Part shown: piece after piece, positions 38,680 through 50,768 of the stretch
How the letters are laid out: each line of letters opens with the position of its first letter
Position numbering within the stretch: the first letter of the stretch is position 1
Source of the DNA: Echinochloa phyllopogon
Taxonomy: Eukaryota; Streptophyta; Magnoliopsida; Poales; Poaceae
Assembly (NCBI GenBank): GCA_033239725.1
Contig: BTCW01000003.1
Coordinates: 5,367,501 to 5,431,500 of the forward strand
Length of the DNA: 64,000 nt
Direction: 5' to 3'
Notes under the pieces: model-generated
The model's database searches: none
What the model was told of the DNA's origin: nothing
The model's input: the letters and a program-made list of their open reading frames with translations, nothing else
Program-made: the position numbers and the translations under genes

Positions 38680-39240
38680 TCCACCTGCTTTCCAACTTGA
38701 ACATGACTCCGAATTCTGATCCTGAGATCATATCAGGCCTGAACTTCATTCACCCTGACGATGGACGTTGTGGAACTGCGCGGACCACTTCTACTTTCAG
38801 TTACACAACGGAAAAAAGGTAACCTAGCAACTTCTCGTTTAGGTGCACAGGGTACGAACAAGAAAACCAAACACTTGCAAAACATTCGGTCACATTCTCG
38901 ATCCACCAAACAAATCAAGCCCCTTTCTGCTCCTATTCCGAAAATATGCACCCACCTTCCCAACTTGAACATGGCTCTGATCGTGAGCTTCAGAGCTACT
39001 TACTCCTATCTATGAGATGACCACACATGACACACCACCGCATGCTAATATACAGTTCTCCTCACCATGCAACAATGCACAAGGGATGTGGACAATTTCC
39101 CTCTCACCATATTTTGATGTCCCCTGTGATGACGTGGACCATGCAGTTTTGAGTTTCAGTTACACAACGGTAAAGGTAGCCTAGCCACCTCTGGATTTAG
39201 GTGCAGAGGGTAGCGACCTGCAAATATTTGGTCACGCTCA
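38680..39240 (+). repeat. Diverged local direct duplications
   Basis: Two sequence pairs recur. First, CCAACTTGAACATG followed by a CTGATC..GAG block occurs at about 38692 and 38961, preceded in both by GAAAAT..CACC. Second, TTTCAGTTACACAACGG, followed by GTA(A/G)CCTAGC(A/C)ACYTCT and TTTAGGTGCA, occurs at about 38796 and 39154. The spacing differs (about 270 and 358 bases), so this is not a simple tandem array. The nature is unknown. Confidence 0.55.
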
Positions 39241-40678
39241 GACCATCTCCACACCAACCAATGCAAACATGCATGCGTGCATAGCATATCCTTTTCTGCT
39301 CATCTTTTGGATTCGCTTGTATTCCAAGTATATGTAATCGTCCGTCACAAGATAGACCACATTTAATTTCCATTTCTTCTTCTTTAACTAATGTAAGGTG
39401 ATGGATCATCGGAGAGACCGCACGATGGTTAACTAAAGTGTATTTGTCACACGAAACCCACTGTTGCATCGCATGACATGATGCTTAAGCCTTCATCTGG
39501 AGGGTTCCTAGGTTAATTGGAACATGATTCCTGGTCCTGGACAGAAAAGGCACAGCGGTAAAAAGGCTGCAAGATCAAAATCCTAATGAATTACCTCTTG
39601 AAAAGGCATAAGATCGAGTATAACAAACTGTGATTCTTATTATACTATATTCAAAATCCAAGTGCCTAAATTCGATTTTTAATCACAGTGTGCCACGCCA
39701 TCGATCGTTCAAAAGAACATATATCCCTTTGAGCCGCAAAACGCTCGCACTAAATTTTAGTACTAGTAGGTATAACATTCTTTCCCAGTACAATTGGTGG
39801 TTGCATTTCCAATCAAAGTGCACGTGACTATTACTTGCCAGCCAAAATTCAAAATTAAGGTTTCTTCGCGAAAACAAAATAAGTGCATGTGGCCGGAACA
39901 AGGACAATGATGATGTGACTTGCAATACACAGGGGTTTGCTGGGCTTCACGAACATTATCCACTGAAAAGAAAATGCAGTGCAACTGTTCATGCATTCTT
40001 TTTTTAGAAAACAAAAAAAAATCAGTGCAGCTGAAGCTTAACCAAGGGCAGTGCTAGTGATTACTGCAAACTCCGGGTGCAATCATTCCACGAGAGGAGC
40101 ATCTCTCCTCGAGGACAACAAAAAGGCCCATCACTTAACTAATCATCCGCTCACTCAACAGCAACCGCCCACCTGAAAACACCCAATTAATTAGTCGGCC
40201 GATGAAATTGATTGATTAAGGAGCTGATTATTCTGCGATTATACCTTGCTCCCCATTGGCCTCTGCAAGATCCTCTGTTCCGGCTGCCTGCCAGGCGCCA
40301 GCTTGCACTCGCAGCGCCAGCGGCTATCTGCGCACCGCATGCATGCTCAACAGACATGCGTTGACCCTGTCAGTCTGCTTCGTGCCAATTTGCATTTTTT
40401 TTTCTCTCTCTTGTTTTTTTGAAAACTTTCTCTCTCTCGTTTTTCGAGATTAGGAAAAGTACAGTTAATCTGGTGTTTCTTGAAAAAGTATAATATGACA
40501 AATAATAATCATTTGGAAAACAATCGGTGCACTTGTGTTTGTGATGTGTGCATGCTCAACTGTTGGTGTTGGTCCCTCGATGAGGGGCACCTTCATTCTC
40601 AGGCGATGGTTTTAAGGATGCAACCGCCATGAAAAGATTTCTTTCCAAAAGAGTTGTCACGACTTGTCCATAGTAACA

Positions 40679-40902
40679 TACTCCGTCCGTTCTAAAAAAA
40701 GAACAAACTCAAATTCTAAAACAGATTAACAAGAAAGTAAAATAATCTTGATTGCCCCTAATTATTAGTCATATTTGATACTAATTAGTTATTGCATGCA
40801 CATGCACCTGCTGCTAAATATAGGTGCATAAATATAGTAGAATTACTTGTTTTTGGGACAAATTTTGAATGTTCGTGTTTTTTTTTGGGAACGGAGGCAG
40901 TA
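40679..40902. mobile_element. Stowaway-type MITE
   Basis: A 220-bp element between TA dinucleotides (40679-40680 and 40901-40902). The left end is CTCCGTCCGTTCTAAAAAAAG and the right end in reverse reads CTGCCTCCGTTCCCAAAAAAA. AT-rich interior, no coding capacity. Termini and TA target fit Stowaway. Confidence 0.85.
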
Positions 40903-41259
40903 ACATCCACCACCTTACAATCTTCTCGGATACAATTCTGAACTTTTATATATATCAAAGTACAGCAATGCAATGATTGCTTTTAAGGAGCAGTTACTGT
41001 TTCATTACTATTTCCTTGTGTGTGATTGTGCACTTCAGGTACATTTTGCATTGCTCCATACGGAGTAAAGTGGAAATACGTGCCCTCTCCGTCCAACAAC
41101 AATGCAATCCTAAATCTTAGACAGATTTGTCAATGACTTAGGTGTCCCGAATTAACTCTTTACGTACATAAATTGTGCAAGCATAATTTGAAGAAAACCA
41201 CCTCAATTTAGTGACCAACAGGCGTAATTTAAAGGAAACTGCCTCAATTAAAATTACCA

Positions 41260-44200
41260 TGAAGCGTCCCCTCGAAAGAGAGAACTTAATGTGATACAAA
41301 TACCAGTCCCAGGATGCTGGTTCACATTATTACAACAGATGGTTCAGTACATAAACAACATTACGGGAGACGGTGGCACTGCAGGGCCACGACAAACATA
41401 ACTAACGCTAGACTCCAGATAAAAAGATTGATAACATAGAGGTCTTCATCAGAGTGGATATCCATGCAGCTTCAAGCGGGTGACCCTAACACACAGGCAA
41501 AGGTTGGGTGCAGAACGAACCCCTCTACACGACGTCCTCAGGCACAAAGTCCGGGTCTGCCTCTGTAACAATATAAGCAAGGGTGAGTACATACGTACTC
41601 AGCAAGCACAATCACAACCACGGAAGGGGTTCCACAGAATATGCAAAGGATAGTAACAAGGACAGGCTTATGGCTGATTTTTGCAATAAAGCGAATTTTT
41701 ACACATGCAAGGGTTTCTTTATAAAGGGGTTTTTACAAGCGTTTCTTTTAATTGCATTGGCAGAACATGATTATTTTACTCATGCGATTCAAAGCCACCA
41801 GATTTCCCATCTGTCGTAGCCCATGCCAAACCTTTTCTCAATTAACAGTCACCAAACACATTCTTACACCAAAACCAGGGGACTAGTGAAGTGACCAAGC
41901 CGTAACTCGCCCAATACCGTGGACACGGCTATCCGGATAGGTTTTAACTCTGCAGAGGTGTACACAACCATAAGTAGGCTACCACAACATGAACACCTTA
42001 GTGCCAGTGCAGCTCCTATCAAAGCCCTTACCCACCATAGCTAAACTGACAAGTTATCACAGACGCGACCAGGGGGTTAGCAACCTACCAACGAGGTTCT
42101 ACCCAGGGGCATACTTCACATAGATCGTATCCCCGGCTCCATGGCCCTCTGTTGCTCACCAGCACACCACATAACTAACAGCTTAACTAGTGGGATTTAT
42201 GCTAGACCGTTGCCACATACAACGGTCGAGTGGTGGTACAATAAAATGGGTCAGGCTAGATGACACATCAACATCATCCAAAAATTGTGATAGGATAGAC
42301 AACTCCCACCATTCTCAACCACACAGGTTCGAGCTCACCTCGGCATTTCACACAAGAAATATCGTCTGTCTCATCCCACACGGATACTCATTTTATTCAC
42401 AAAATCCATTTCTTTTATTTTAAAGCACGCACACGGTTGCTTTTGTAAACATCAAATGATTGTAATGGGGTGTATAACAGTAAAATATTCCTAAGTATTT
42501 CTAGCAGTGACTAACATTCAAACAGAGCATTGTCATATTCAAACATTAATCTAGGTTGTCAAGGAAGTAGTCATAGCAATCAAGGGGTGGCTATCCAACC
42601 GGGTTTAGCAGTAGAAATATGCAAGTTTTATAAAATAGGTCATGGGTTGTGTTTATAAAATCTAGGACAAAAGTATGCATCAAAGGATGGGATTGCACTT
42701 GCCGTTCTCCCAACCCTCGGGGGATTCCTGCCCGGGGTCTTGGTCTCCAAGCTCCTGTTCGTAGCACTGCTCCTCCTCGAGTCCTTCCTCGTTCACGGTA
42801 GGGTCTACGGTACACACAACAATCACACGGTAAATAAAAGAAAAAGTTTTTACTGAGCTCCGAAAGAAAGAACAGAGAATGGGAGTGATGGTGATGACAT
42901 GATTATTTTTGGATATGGACCGAATGGATTGGCGGAAATATACTGGTGATTATTGTGGTGGGGTTTGGGGTCAAACGGGATTAATTTGGCGCATAAAATG
43001 ATGAGTTTAGTGGGGGTTTAGGGCTGTTTTTAAAGAAAAGGACCTTTCTGTAAATATAGAAAAGGTCAAGGGGCCCTAGCGAAACAGACCGAAAGAGAGG
43101 GAACAGTGTCTGTGGGCTGCGGGTTAAATCGGCAAAAGCTCAGGGCATTATGTGTAAACGTGTCAGAGAGAGAGGGGTTTATGTTTTGGACGGCGGGTTA
43201 GAATAGCGAAGAAAGTAGGGGGTTTTCCATAAAGTGGTCATCTCTTTCATTTTACAGAGCAGAGAGAGAGAGGAACCCAGGGGAGGAGTCCGGCGGCCGG
43301 CGGCGATTCAATCGCCGGTGCCACGGGGCGGCTTTGGAGGAATTAGGCAGGGGAAAAGGGATAGGGAGGCATGACGAGTCCATCCTTGGTCCTACCGTGA
43401 GCGGATGCGGCCGGTGGTGAGCTGCCCACGGGGCCAGAGGCGGCGGCGGCGCTGGTGGATGCGGCGGCGGCGCTGTGGCTGTGGGGAAGGCGAATACGGT
43501 GGTGGGCGAGTGCGGGGTGGTGGTGGAGGAGCTCAGGGGCTTATTTATAGGCGGGGAGAGGCGGCGAGGAGGTGGGCCGATGAGAGGCCGCTCGGCGGGC
43601 CGGTGGCGAGGAAATTAATGGCGTTCGGCGTGAATCACGGCCGGTGACGGGACGACACGCCGTCGTGGTGCCCTCCGGGGTGTACTGTGGTGTCGCTGTG
43701 CTTGTCGTGTGCGTGCGTCGTGACGTGGCGTGCGTACCAGAGCGGATGGGGCCTGGGCGGCGTCGCGGCGGCGGGGACTGCCGCGGAGCTGGCGGCGCTG
43801 TGGCGGCCGGTGGCGTGCGGGCATGCGTCGGTCGGCGCGAGGCTTGGACGACACGACAGCGAGGCGGTGGTGGTGCGGCTCAGCAGTGGTGGAACAAGCG
43901 ACGCGGCAGCGGCCGCGTGGGGCGGTACGACGGTGCTCGGGCGGCACGGCAGGGCCGGGGTGGTGTGTGGTGGACGAGTCAGCAGGGTGACTGTCGGGCG
44001 TGGGCGGTGGCGTGACTGAGGGCGAGCACGGCAATGCTGGGGCACGGCAGGGGGACGGCCGGTGGTGTCGCGTGGTCGGTGTCGGGTGCAGAAGCGAGGG
44101 CGGAGCAGAGCGCGCGCGACAGAGCCGGGTGGTGGCGTGCGGGTGGAGCAGTGGTGGCAGCGGGGCAGTGACGGCGAGTGTGACAAGCAGCGCGGATGGG

Positions 44201-44688
44201 CGGTGCAGCGGTAGGGCCGGCGGCGAGCCGAGCAGAGGGGTGGTGGGGCCGGCGGGGGCACGGGGTGGTCGGCGACGGGCGGGGCAGGGCGCACGGGGCA
44301 GAGGAAACAGGGGAGGGGAAGGGAAGAGAAGAAAAGAAAAAGAAAGGAAAAGAGGAAAGAAGGAAAGGAATAAAAAGAAAAGAAGGGAGGAAAAAGAAAA
44401 GGGAAAAGAGAAAAAGGAGAGAGGAGGTCGGCGGGATTCGCGGCGGAAAGGCGACCGGCGGTCGGTCAGCGACGGGTGGGCCCAGCGGTCGACCCGAGAG
44501 TGGGTGACCCGGGATAGGACGGAAAGGAGGGGAGGTGACAACGAAGCGAACAGGAAAAAGAGGGGGGGGGGAACAAGGCGGACAGGTTTTTGGCGGAAGA
44601 GGGAGCTCGGGCGGTAAGAAGATTTTGAAAACATATACCTGGCGATTTATTTAGCGATTTTCCCAGAGAGAGAAACGCGGGCGTTACA
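41260..44688 (-). repeat. 3' LTR of the Ty3/gypsy element
   Basis: A 3429-bp copy of the 5' LTR with the same termini. The few differences are mostly transitions and one-base indels, for example one G fewer in a G run near 41728. Confidence 0.95.
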
Positions 44689-44705
44689 AACCTACCCCAC
44701 TTAAA
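44689..44705 (-). other. Polypurine tract next to the 3' LTR
   Basis: On the minus strand AAGTGGGGTAGGTT directly precedes the 3' LTR start TGTAACGCC. It is purine-rich and in the right place to prime plus-strand DNA synthesis. Confidence 0.8.
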
Positions 44706-47608
44706 TGAAATCTCGTCCTCGAGATTCGGCTGGCTCCTAAAAAGGTGGGGGAACTCCTTCTTTAAGGCATCTTCTCGTTCCCATGTAGCTTCCTTTACAC
44801 CGTGTCTGCTCCACTGTACTCTGCATATCCGCACTTCGGAGTTTCTGGTTCTCTTGGTGACTATGTCCAGAATTTTGACCGGCACTTCTTGATACCGTAG
44901 GTCTGCCTGCAGGTCTATTTCCTCCTCCGGTATGTGTTCCTCTTCCGGCACTCTCAGGCATCTCCTTAGTTGTGAGACATGGAATACCGGGTGTATATCC
45001 GACATCGCTTCGGGTAACTCTAATCGGTAGGCTACCTTTCCAACTTTCTTTTGTACCGGATATGGTCCGATGTACCGAGGGGCCAACTTTCCATGGACTT
45101 GAAATCTACGGGTTCCCTGGATGGGTGAAACCTTAAGATAGACAAAATCCCCTGGATTAAACTCCAATTCGCGTCTCTTTTTGTCTGCATAACTCTTCTG
45201 TCTGGATTGAGCTGCTTTCAACTTCTCTCTAATTTCAGCTACTTTCTCTTCGGCTTCTTTTATGAGCGCGGGTCCCACTAGTGTACGTTCTCCCACTTCT
45301 GACCACATCAGAGGAGTCCTGCATTTTCTCCCGTAGAGGGCTTCAAATGGCGACATACCTAAACTTACCTGGTAACCATTGTTGTAGGAGAACTCTGCAT
45401 AGGGTAAACTCCGTTCCCAATCTTTACCATAGGTGAGGACACATGCTCTCAACATATCTTCCATAATCTGATTAACTCTTTCTGTCTGGCCATCGGTCTG
45501 TGGGTGATATGCGGAGCTAAAGTCCAACTTGGTGCCCATAGCTTTATGCAAACTTTTCCAAAATCTCGAGGTGAACTAGGTCCCTCGGTCCGAAACAATT
45601 CTACTGGGCACTCCATGTAACTTTACTATATTCTCCACATAAAGCTTGGCTAGTTTCTCTCCGTCATAACTTGTCCGTACAGGTAGAAAGTGTGCGACCT
45701 TAGTGAGTCGGTCCACTATTACCCATATAGAATCATGTCCTTTCGGTGTTCTGGGTAAACCTACTACGAAGTCCATTCCTATCTCATCCCATTTCCAAAC
45801 TGGGATAGGCAAATGTTGTAATAAACCTGCCGGTTTCTGGTGTTCGGCCTTAATCCTTTGGCAGGTGTCACACTGAGCGACAATTTGGGCTACGTCAGCT
45901 TTCATTCCTTTCCACCAATAGTTCTGCTTCAAGTCCAAATACATTTTGGTGGATCCCAGATGAATGGAATATGGCGAGTTGTGAGCCTCGTCCATAATTA
46001 TCTGTCTAAAGCCTCCTTCCTTAGGCACACAAATCCTATCTTTATACCACAACGTTCCTTTACTGTCGACTCTGAAGTCTGGTGCCTTATTTTCTCCAGT
46101 ATGCTTGCAGATCTGCACTAAATCCTTGTCCGTTCCTTGGGCTTTCCTGATCCGATCTTCCAGGGTGGATTGGATCGTCAGCTGGTGGCTAGTATTCCGA
46201 GGGACGATGTGCACATTTAATCGTGCCATTTCTTCTTGTAGGTGGGCACTCTTGGGTCTGTAGGATTTTCGGCTCAGGGCATCTGCCACTACATTAGCCT
46301 TGCCGGGGTGGTAATGAATTTCCACATTATAATCCTTAACCAACTCTAACCACCTTCTTTGTCTAAGGTTCAGATCTGGTTGGGTGAAAATATACTTTAG
46401 GCTCTTATGATCTCTGTATATTTCACACTTGTTCCCAATTAGGTAGTGTCTCCAGATTTTGAGTGCGTGCACTACGGCTGCAAATTCTAAATCATGTGTC
46501 GGGTAATTCTGCTCATGAGTTCTAAGTTGTCGGGAGGCATATGCTACAACCTTCCCATCTTGCATGAGAACACACCCTAATCCTTGGCGGGATGCGTCGC
46601 AGTACACGACAAAATCCCTGTGAATATCTGGTAGGGTTAAAACTGGGGCAGCAGTCAATCTTTTCTTCAACTCCTGAAAGCTCTTTTCACAAGACTCGGT
46701 CCAAACAAACTTCTTCTCTTTCTTGAGCAGTTCTGTCATGGGTCTAGCTACCTTGGAAAATCCTTCGATAAACCTCCGATAGTATCCAGCCAAACCAAGG
46801 AAACTTCTGATCTCACTCACATTGGTTGGTTGTTGCCAATTTGAGACTGCCTCTACCTTCTCAGGGTCTACTGCAACTCCTTCTGCGGTCATAACGTGAC
46901 CAAGGAAGGCTACTTTTTCCAGCCAAAATTCACACTTGCTGAATTTGGCATAGAGCTGGTGCGCTCTCAACTTTTCCAACACTACTCGCAAGTGTTGTTC
47001 ATGCTCTTCGGCGCTCTTGGAGTAGATAAGTATATCATCAATAAAGACGACGACGAACTTGTCTAGCTCATCCATGAACACTTTGTTCATGAGATTCATG
47101 AAATAGGCTGGTGCATTGGTGAGCCCAAATGGCATCACTGTGAACTCATACTGCCCGTAACGGGTGACAAATGCGGTCTTTGAGGTGTCACTCCCTTTAA
47201 TCTTCAGTTGGTGATATCCAGTTCTTAAGTCAATCTTGGAAAAGTACTTGGCTCCTTTCAACTGATCAAAGAGATCATCAATTCTAGGGAGTGGGTATTT
47301 ATTCTTGATAGTGACATCATTCAGTGCACGATAATCGATGCACAACCTCATGCTCCCATCTTTCTTCCTCACAAAGAGTACTGGGGCTCCCCAAGGGGAT
47401 GTGCTGGGTCTGATAAATCCCATTTGTTGTAACTCCTCTAGTTGTTTCTTTAACTCTGCCAATTCTGAAGCTGCCATCCTGTAGGGTCTCTTGGCTATAG
47501 GAGAGGTTCCAGGACAAGTTCAACAGCAAACTCTATGTCTCTATCTGGTGGCATTCCAGGTAGAACTTCAGGGAAAACATCAGGATATTCGTTGATTACC
47601 GGAACTTC
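44689..47608 (-). pseudogene. pol (RT, RNase H, integrase, chromodomain), interrupted
   Basis: Reverse transcriptase covers about 47500-46750, with the catalytic FIDDILIYS near 47040. RNase H follows (VYCDASRQGLG). Integrase has an HHCC zinc finger (CDTCQRIKAEH) and a core with GMDFVVGLP. A chromodomain (CRVQWSRHGVKEATWERED) lies near 44790-44850. Breaks: a TAA at 47609-47611 separates gag-protease from pol; a one-base shift near 47510-47516 moves RT out of the gag frame; and a TAG at 45576-45578 cuts the integrase core. The frame reaches the 3' LTR without its own stop. As it stands this copy cannot make full pol. Confidence 0.93.
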
Positions 47609-49252
47609 TTACATGGTTCTTGTCTCCATACTAAAGATCATAGGGTCTGGTCCACTTCCTTTGGTGTGACAGGTCACTTGCATTCCCTCTGGGTTGGTTA
47701 GGTGCACTATCTTGTCAGCACAACCTATGAGGCCATTGTGTTTGCCTAACCAATCCATTCCAAGGATCACATCTATCCCTTTGGACTCTAGTACTACTAG
47801 GTCTGCTAGAAACTCTACCCCACTTAAAAGAATCCGTACTCGTGAACAACCTAGTTGGCACTCAATATCACCTCCAGGTGTTCGGGTTAGTAGGGGTGTC
47901 TTTAGTAGTACTGTAGGTATTTTGTGCTTTTCCACAAAACTTGATGATATGAAAGAATGCGATGCTCCAGAATCAAATAATACTGTTGCCAAAACTGAGC
48001 TGACTAGAAACTCACCGAGTACTACTCCTTGTGCTCCTTGAGCTTCCTGTGCGTCGATGTGGTTGACGTGGGCTCGTCCATACGACTGCTGGGCGTTGTT
48101 GTTGTTGTTGCTGCCGGTGTTGGTGCTGCAGACGGGTACACGGTTGGCTCCAGACACTGGTGGCTTGGGTCCATTCACCGAGTTGGAGTAGACCGATATT
48201 GCAGGCTTGCTCCTGGGGTACGGGCAATCAGCGATGTAGTGTCCGGTCTCACGGCAGTTGAAGCAGGCTCTCGCGTTGCTGTTGCTGGCTGTGACTTGAC
48301 TGACCTTGCTCTGTGAGGGCTTCATGGTGTTCTGGCTCTTGTACTGGTTGTTGGGAGCCTGGAAGCTTGTAGTCTGGAATTGGGTCCTATGCTGCACGGG
48401 GGCCTGGGGTCTAGGTGCAGCATAACCGGTGCTCCTGGGCTTCTGCGAGCGGTCCATCTGACGGTTCTTGCTCTCCAGGAACTTGTGCTTGTTCTCTTGC
48501 CTTGCATCCATCCTGGCCTTTTCTGTGACAATGGCCTTGTTCATCAGCGTATTGAAGTCAGGGAAACTGTGGGAGACTAGCAGGGCTCGAAGATCTGGGT
48601 GTAGCCCTTTGATGAAAGTGTCCTGTCTCTTTGCATCTGTCTTCACTTCATCTGGTGCATAACGGGCTAATTCAGTGAACTCGTGGGTGTACTCTTCCAC
48701 GGTCTTGTTTCCTTGCTTCAGTGCACGGAACTCATCTGCCTTGCGCCTCATGGTGGCATCGGGGATGTGGTAGCGACGGAACCCTTCTTCAAACTCTTTC
48801 CAGGTGATTGCAGACTCGTTTGGGGAAGCTGCATAGTAAGCGTCCCACCATGCTAAGGCAGTTCCAGTGAGTTGGTGGGAGGTCAGGAGGACTTTGTCAC
48901 GGTCTCCACATCCAAACGGTTCCAGCTTCCTCTTGATAGTTCTCAGCCAGTCATCTGCTTCCAAGGGGTTGCTGGACCCTCCAAAGGTGGGTGGTCTGGT
49001 TCTCAGGAAGTTGGTCAACTTGTCACTCGCATTGGGCCTACGAGCTGTCTCCTGATGGCGGCTGGCATTCCACACATTTTGCATGAACAGGGTGTGGTGG
49101 TACAAAGCTTGTGATAGGTTGAAGTCTGGTGGAAGCGGGGGTACAACAAACGATCCCTCATTCTGACTTCTTGGATGACTCGCTTCTGGTCCGCCTCCTA
49201 CAGGCGCTTGTCCTTCGGGCTGGTTCTCGCCCATAGGGTCCTGCTGATCCAC
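47609..49252 (-). CDS. gag-protease polyprotein of the Ty3/gypsy element
   Basis: An open frame of 547 codons. Residues ~95-270 carry the retrotransposon gag capsid block (DDWLRTIKRKLEPFGC, GTALAWWDAY, TWKEFEEGFRRYHIP). A CCHC zinc knuckle, CFNCRETGHYIADCP, lies at residues ~328-342. The aspartic protease active site DSGASHSF is at ~425, with VILGMDWL further on. The frame ends with TAA at 47609-47611, before reverse transcriptase. Gag packages the RNA and the protease processes the polyprotein. Confidence 0.93.
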   Translation of the reverse strand: MDQQDPMGENQPEGQAPVGGGPEASHPRSQNEGSFVVPPLPPDFNLSQALYHHTLFMQNVWNASRHQETARRPNASDKLTNFLRTRPPTFGGSSNPLEADDWLRTIKRKLEPFGCGDRDKVLLTSHQLTGTALAWWDAYYAASPNESAITWKEFEEGFRRYHIPDATMRRKADEFRALKQGNKTVEEYTHEFTELARYAPDEVKTDAKRQDTFIKGLHPDLRALLVSHSFPDFNTLMNKAIVTEKARMDARQENKHKFLESKNRQMDRSQKPRSTGYAAPRPQAPVQHRTQFQTTSFQAPNNQYKSQNTMKPSQSKVSQVTASNSNARACFNCRETGHYIADCPYPRSKPAISVYSNSVNGPKPPVSGANRVPVCSTNTGSNNNNNAQQSYGRAHVNHIDAQEAQGAQGVVLGEFLVSSVLATVLFDSGASHSFISSSFVEKHKIPTVLLKTPLLTRTPGGDIECQLGCSRVRILLSGVEFLADLVVLESKGIDVILGMDWLGKHNGLIGCADKIVHLTNPEGMQVTCHTKGSGPDPMIFSMETRTM

Positions 49253-49632
49253 TTCCTGGTTCTCTCTCCTCCCTTCTGGTGGCTCTCCTCCCGCTGGGGG
49301 GGGGCGCGTCTCTGAGAGGCGCTAGCACGCGTGTTCACCATCTGCAGGTTGAGCAAGGCCTTCGTGAGATTGAGTTAAGATGATGTTTAAGTCGATTAGT
49401 TCGCATTTTTGAAAAGACGGAAACACTTCTGCCGAGGCACACACAGCACACAAGCTAACAAACAAGCACACGAGGTTTCATTCAACAACGGGGCTACAAC
49501 ACTTGGGGGGGGGTTCACAAGACTCGCACTACGAGGTGGGGTACAGGACATGGTGAGGAAACTACTGCTAGGGATACAAGGGTTCTTCGGACCAAGCTGG
49601 CTTCATCCTCCTGTGAGCGCTTGTCTCTGGAC

Positions 49633-50520
49633 CTACTCGCGGGGCGAGCTTTCCTCTAGGTTGGGGTGCTCTTCTGGTGGCGCAAGCTGTGCATGTTCAG
49701 CTTCGGTCAAGGTCCCATTCTCTCGAAGCGGCTCAGATGGTCCTTCTTCAGCGGGCGGTGATCCTGCGGGAGTTCCCGACAGCGCTTGAGGGTTCCCTAC
49801 AACTTCTCCCCATGCCATGATCGGTGTTCCAAGTAGGACATGGGGTTCTCCAATTGCTGGGACATGCGTTCCACTTCTAGCCCAGTCTTGAATACGCAGG
49901 TCCCGAGCCTGCCTGAGGCTTTCCTGGGCGACTACCTCACTGCTGACGGCAGCAGCAGCTCTTGCTTCAGCTTGGGCCACCTGGACTTGGTGCATGCGAA
50001 CCGAGAACTCTGCTTGTTCGGCCCGGGAGGTTTGTTCCCTCAGGAGTTCAGCTTGCTCGTCAAAGAGTTGGTCCAAGGAATTGAGGTAGGTGACCACTTG
50101 GTACAAAATGGGTTCCTCTTGACGGCGCTGCTCCAAGTTCCTTATGCGGGCCCGCCAGACTGCACTCCTGACGACTGGAGGAAAGTATCTCATTGGGGTG
50201 GGGACCAAGTGTCTTTCAAAGATTCCGCACATGTAGCGGAGGGCTTTCCTGAGAGCCAAGGGGTAGGTGTCCTGGTGCCTGAATCCTGTGGCGGTCGCAC
50301 GCCATGCTTCGATGGGGTGGAGGTTACTCTTGGCGATAACTATGACAACTCTGCAGCGTTGGGTCCCGTGGTGCTCATGCTCCCTGTTGTAGTACCTCGG
50401 GCGTTCAGGTACACCGAGGCGTTCCAGCGCGGGGATCAACAGGCTAGCGAAACCAGGTGCGACTGGGCAGACTCCCTGGGTCCATCCTTCTTCCGCCATG
50501 TGAAACCAGGGGAAAAACAA
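49633..50520 (-). CDS. Retrotransposon extra ORF, copy B (ORF0b), paralog of ORF0a
   Basis: An open frame of 295 codons; the likely start is the internal MAEEGWTQGVCP Met. Residues ~20-150 align with ORF0a: L..LGVPERPRYYNRE, GT.RCRV.I.IAKS.L, ATG......Y..ALRKALR, R.LV.T.M...PP, W..R.RNLE. A coiled-coil segment (LREQTSRAEQAEFSVRMHQ.., Ala/Gln/Glu-rich) follows, then a tail rich in P, E and S absent from copy A. It lies 248 bases after ORF0a and 380 bases before gag. No enzyme motif is visible. A host-derived or structural role is possible but unproven. Confidence 0.7.
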   Translation of the reverse strand: MFFPWFHMAEEGWTQGVCPVAPGFASLLIPALERLGVPERPRYYNREHEHHGTQRCRVVIVIAKSNLHPIEAWRATATGFRHQDTYPLALRKALRYMCGIFERHLVPTPMRYFPPVVRSAVWRARIRNLEQRRQEEPILYQVVTYLNSLDQLFDEQAELLREQTSRAEQAEFSVRMHQVQVAQAEARAAAAVSSEVVAQESLRQARDLRIQDWARSGTHVPAIGEPHVLLGTPIMAWGEVVGNPQALSGTPAGSPPAEEGPSEPLRENGTLTEAEHAQLAPPEEHPNLEESSPRE

Positions 50521-50768
50521 AGATTGAACAGATGTAGGATAAAAGGTGATCTTTATTGCACAACATGGTGGGGTACAAAGATCATAGATACAACGATGCT
50601 AAGATGGTAGCGCTAACTGGATACAATAGACTCTACTCAGGGAAAGGCTAGACTAGGTGCTAAACTAATCTAAGGATTCTACTCTAGACAGACCCGACGT
50701 TTCTTCAGAGGAAGCTGATATTCTGGCACTCCATCTTCAGTCTGTGTGCTCGCGTCCATGTGGGTCAT

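Larger units (their letters stand above)
36490..41254. other. Intergenic region between the CaaX gene and the Ty3/gypsy element
   Basis: No gene recognised on either strand across 4.7 kb. Contents are AT-rich unique DNA at 36500-38150, a small GC-rich patch at 38440-38600, locally duplicated sequence at 38690-39240, and a Stowaway MITE at 40679-40902. Short open frames here lack family similarity or splice support. Confidence 0.5.

Noticed and set aside
43405..44617. Long open frames on both strands in the LTR (also 53739-54955)
   Set aside because: Low-complexity Arg/Gly/Pro or Lys/Glu frames produced by GC-rich and homopurine DNA inside the LTRs; they overlap on both strands and match no protein family.
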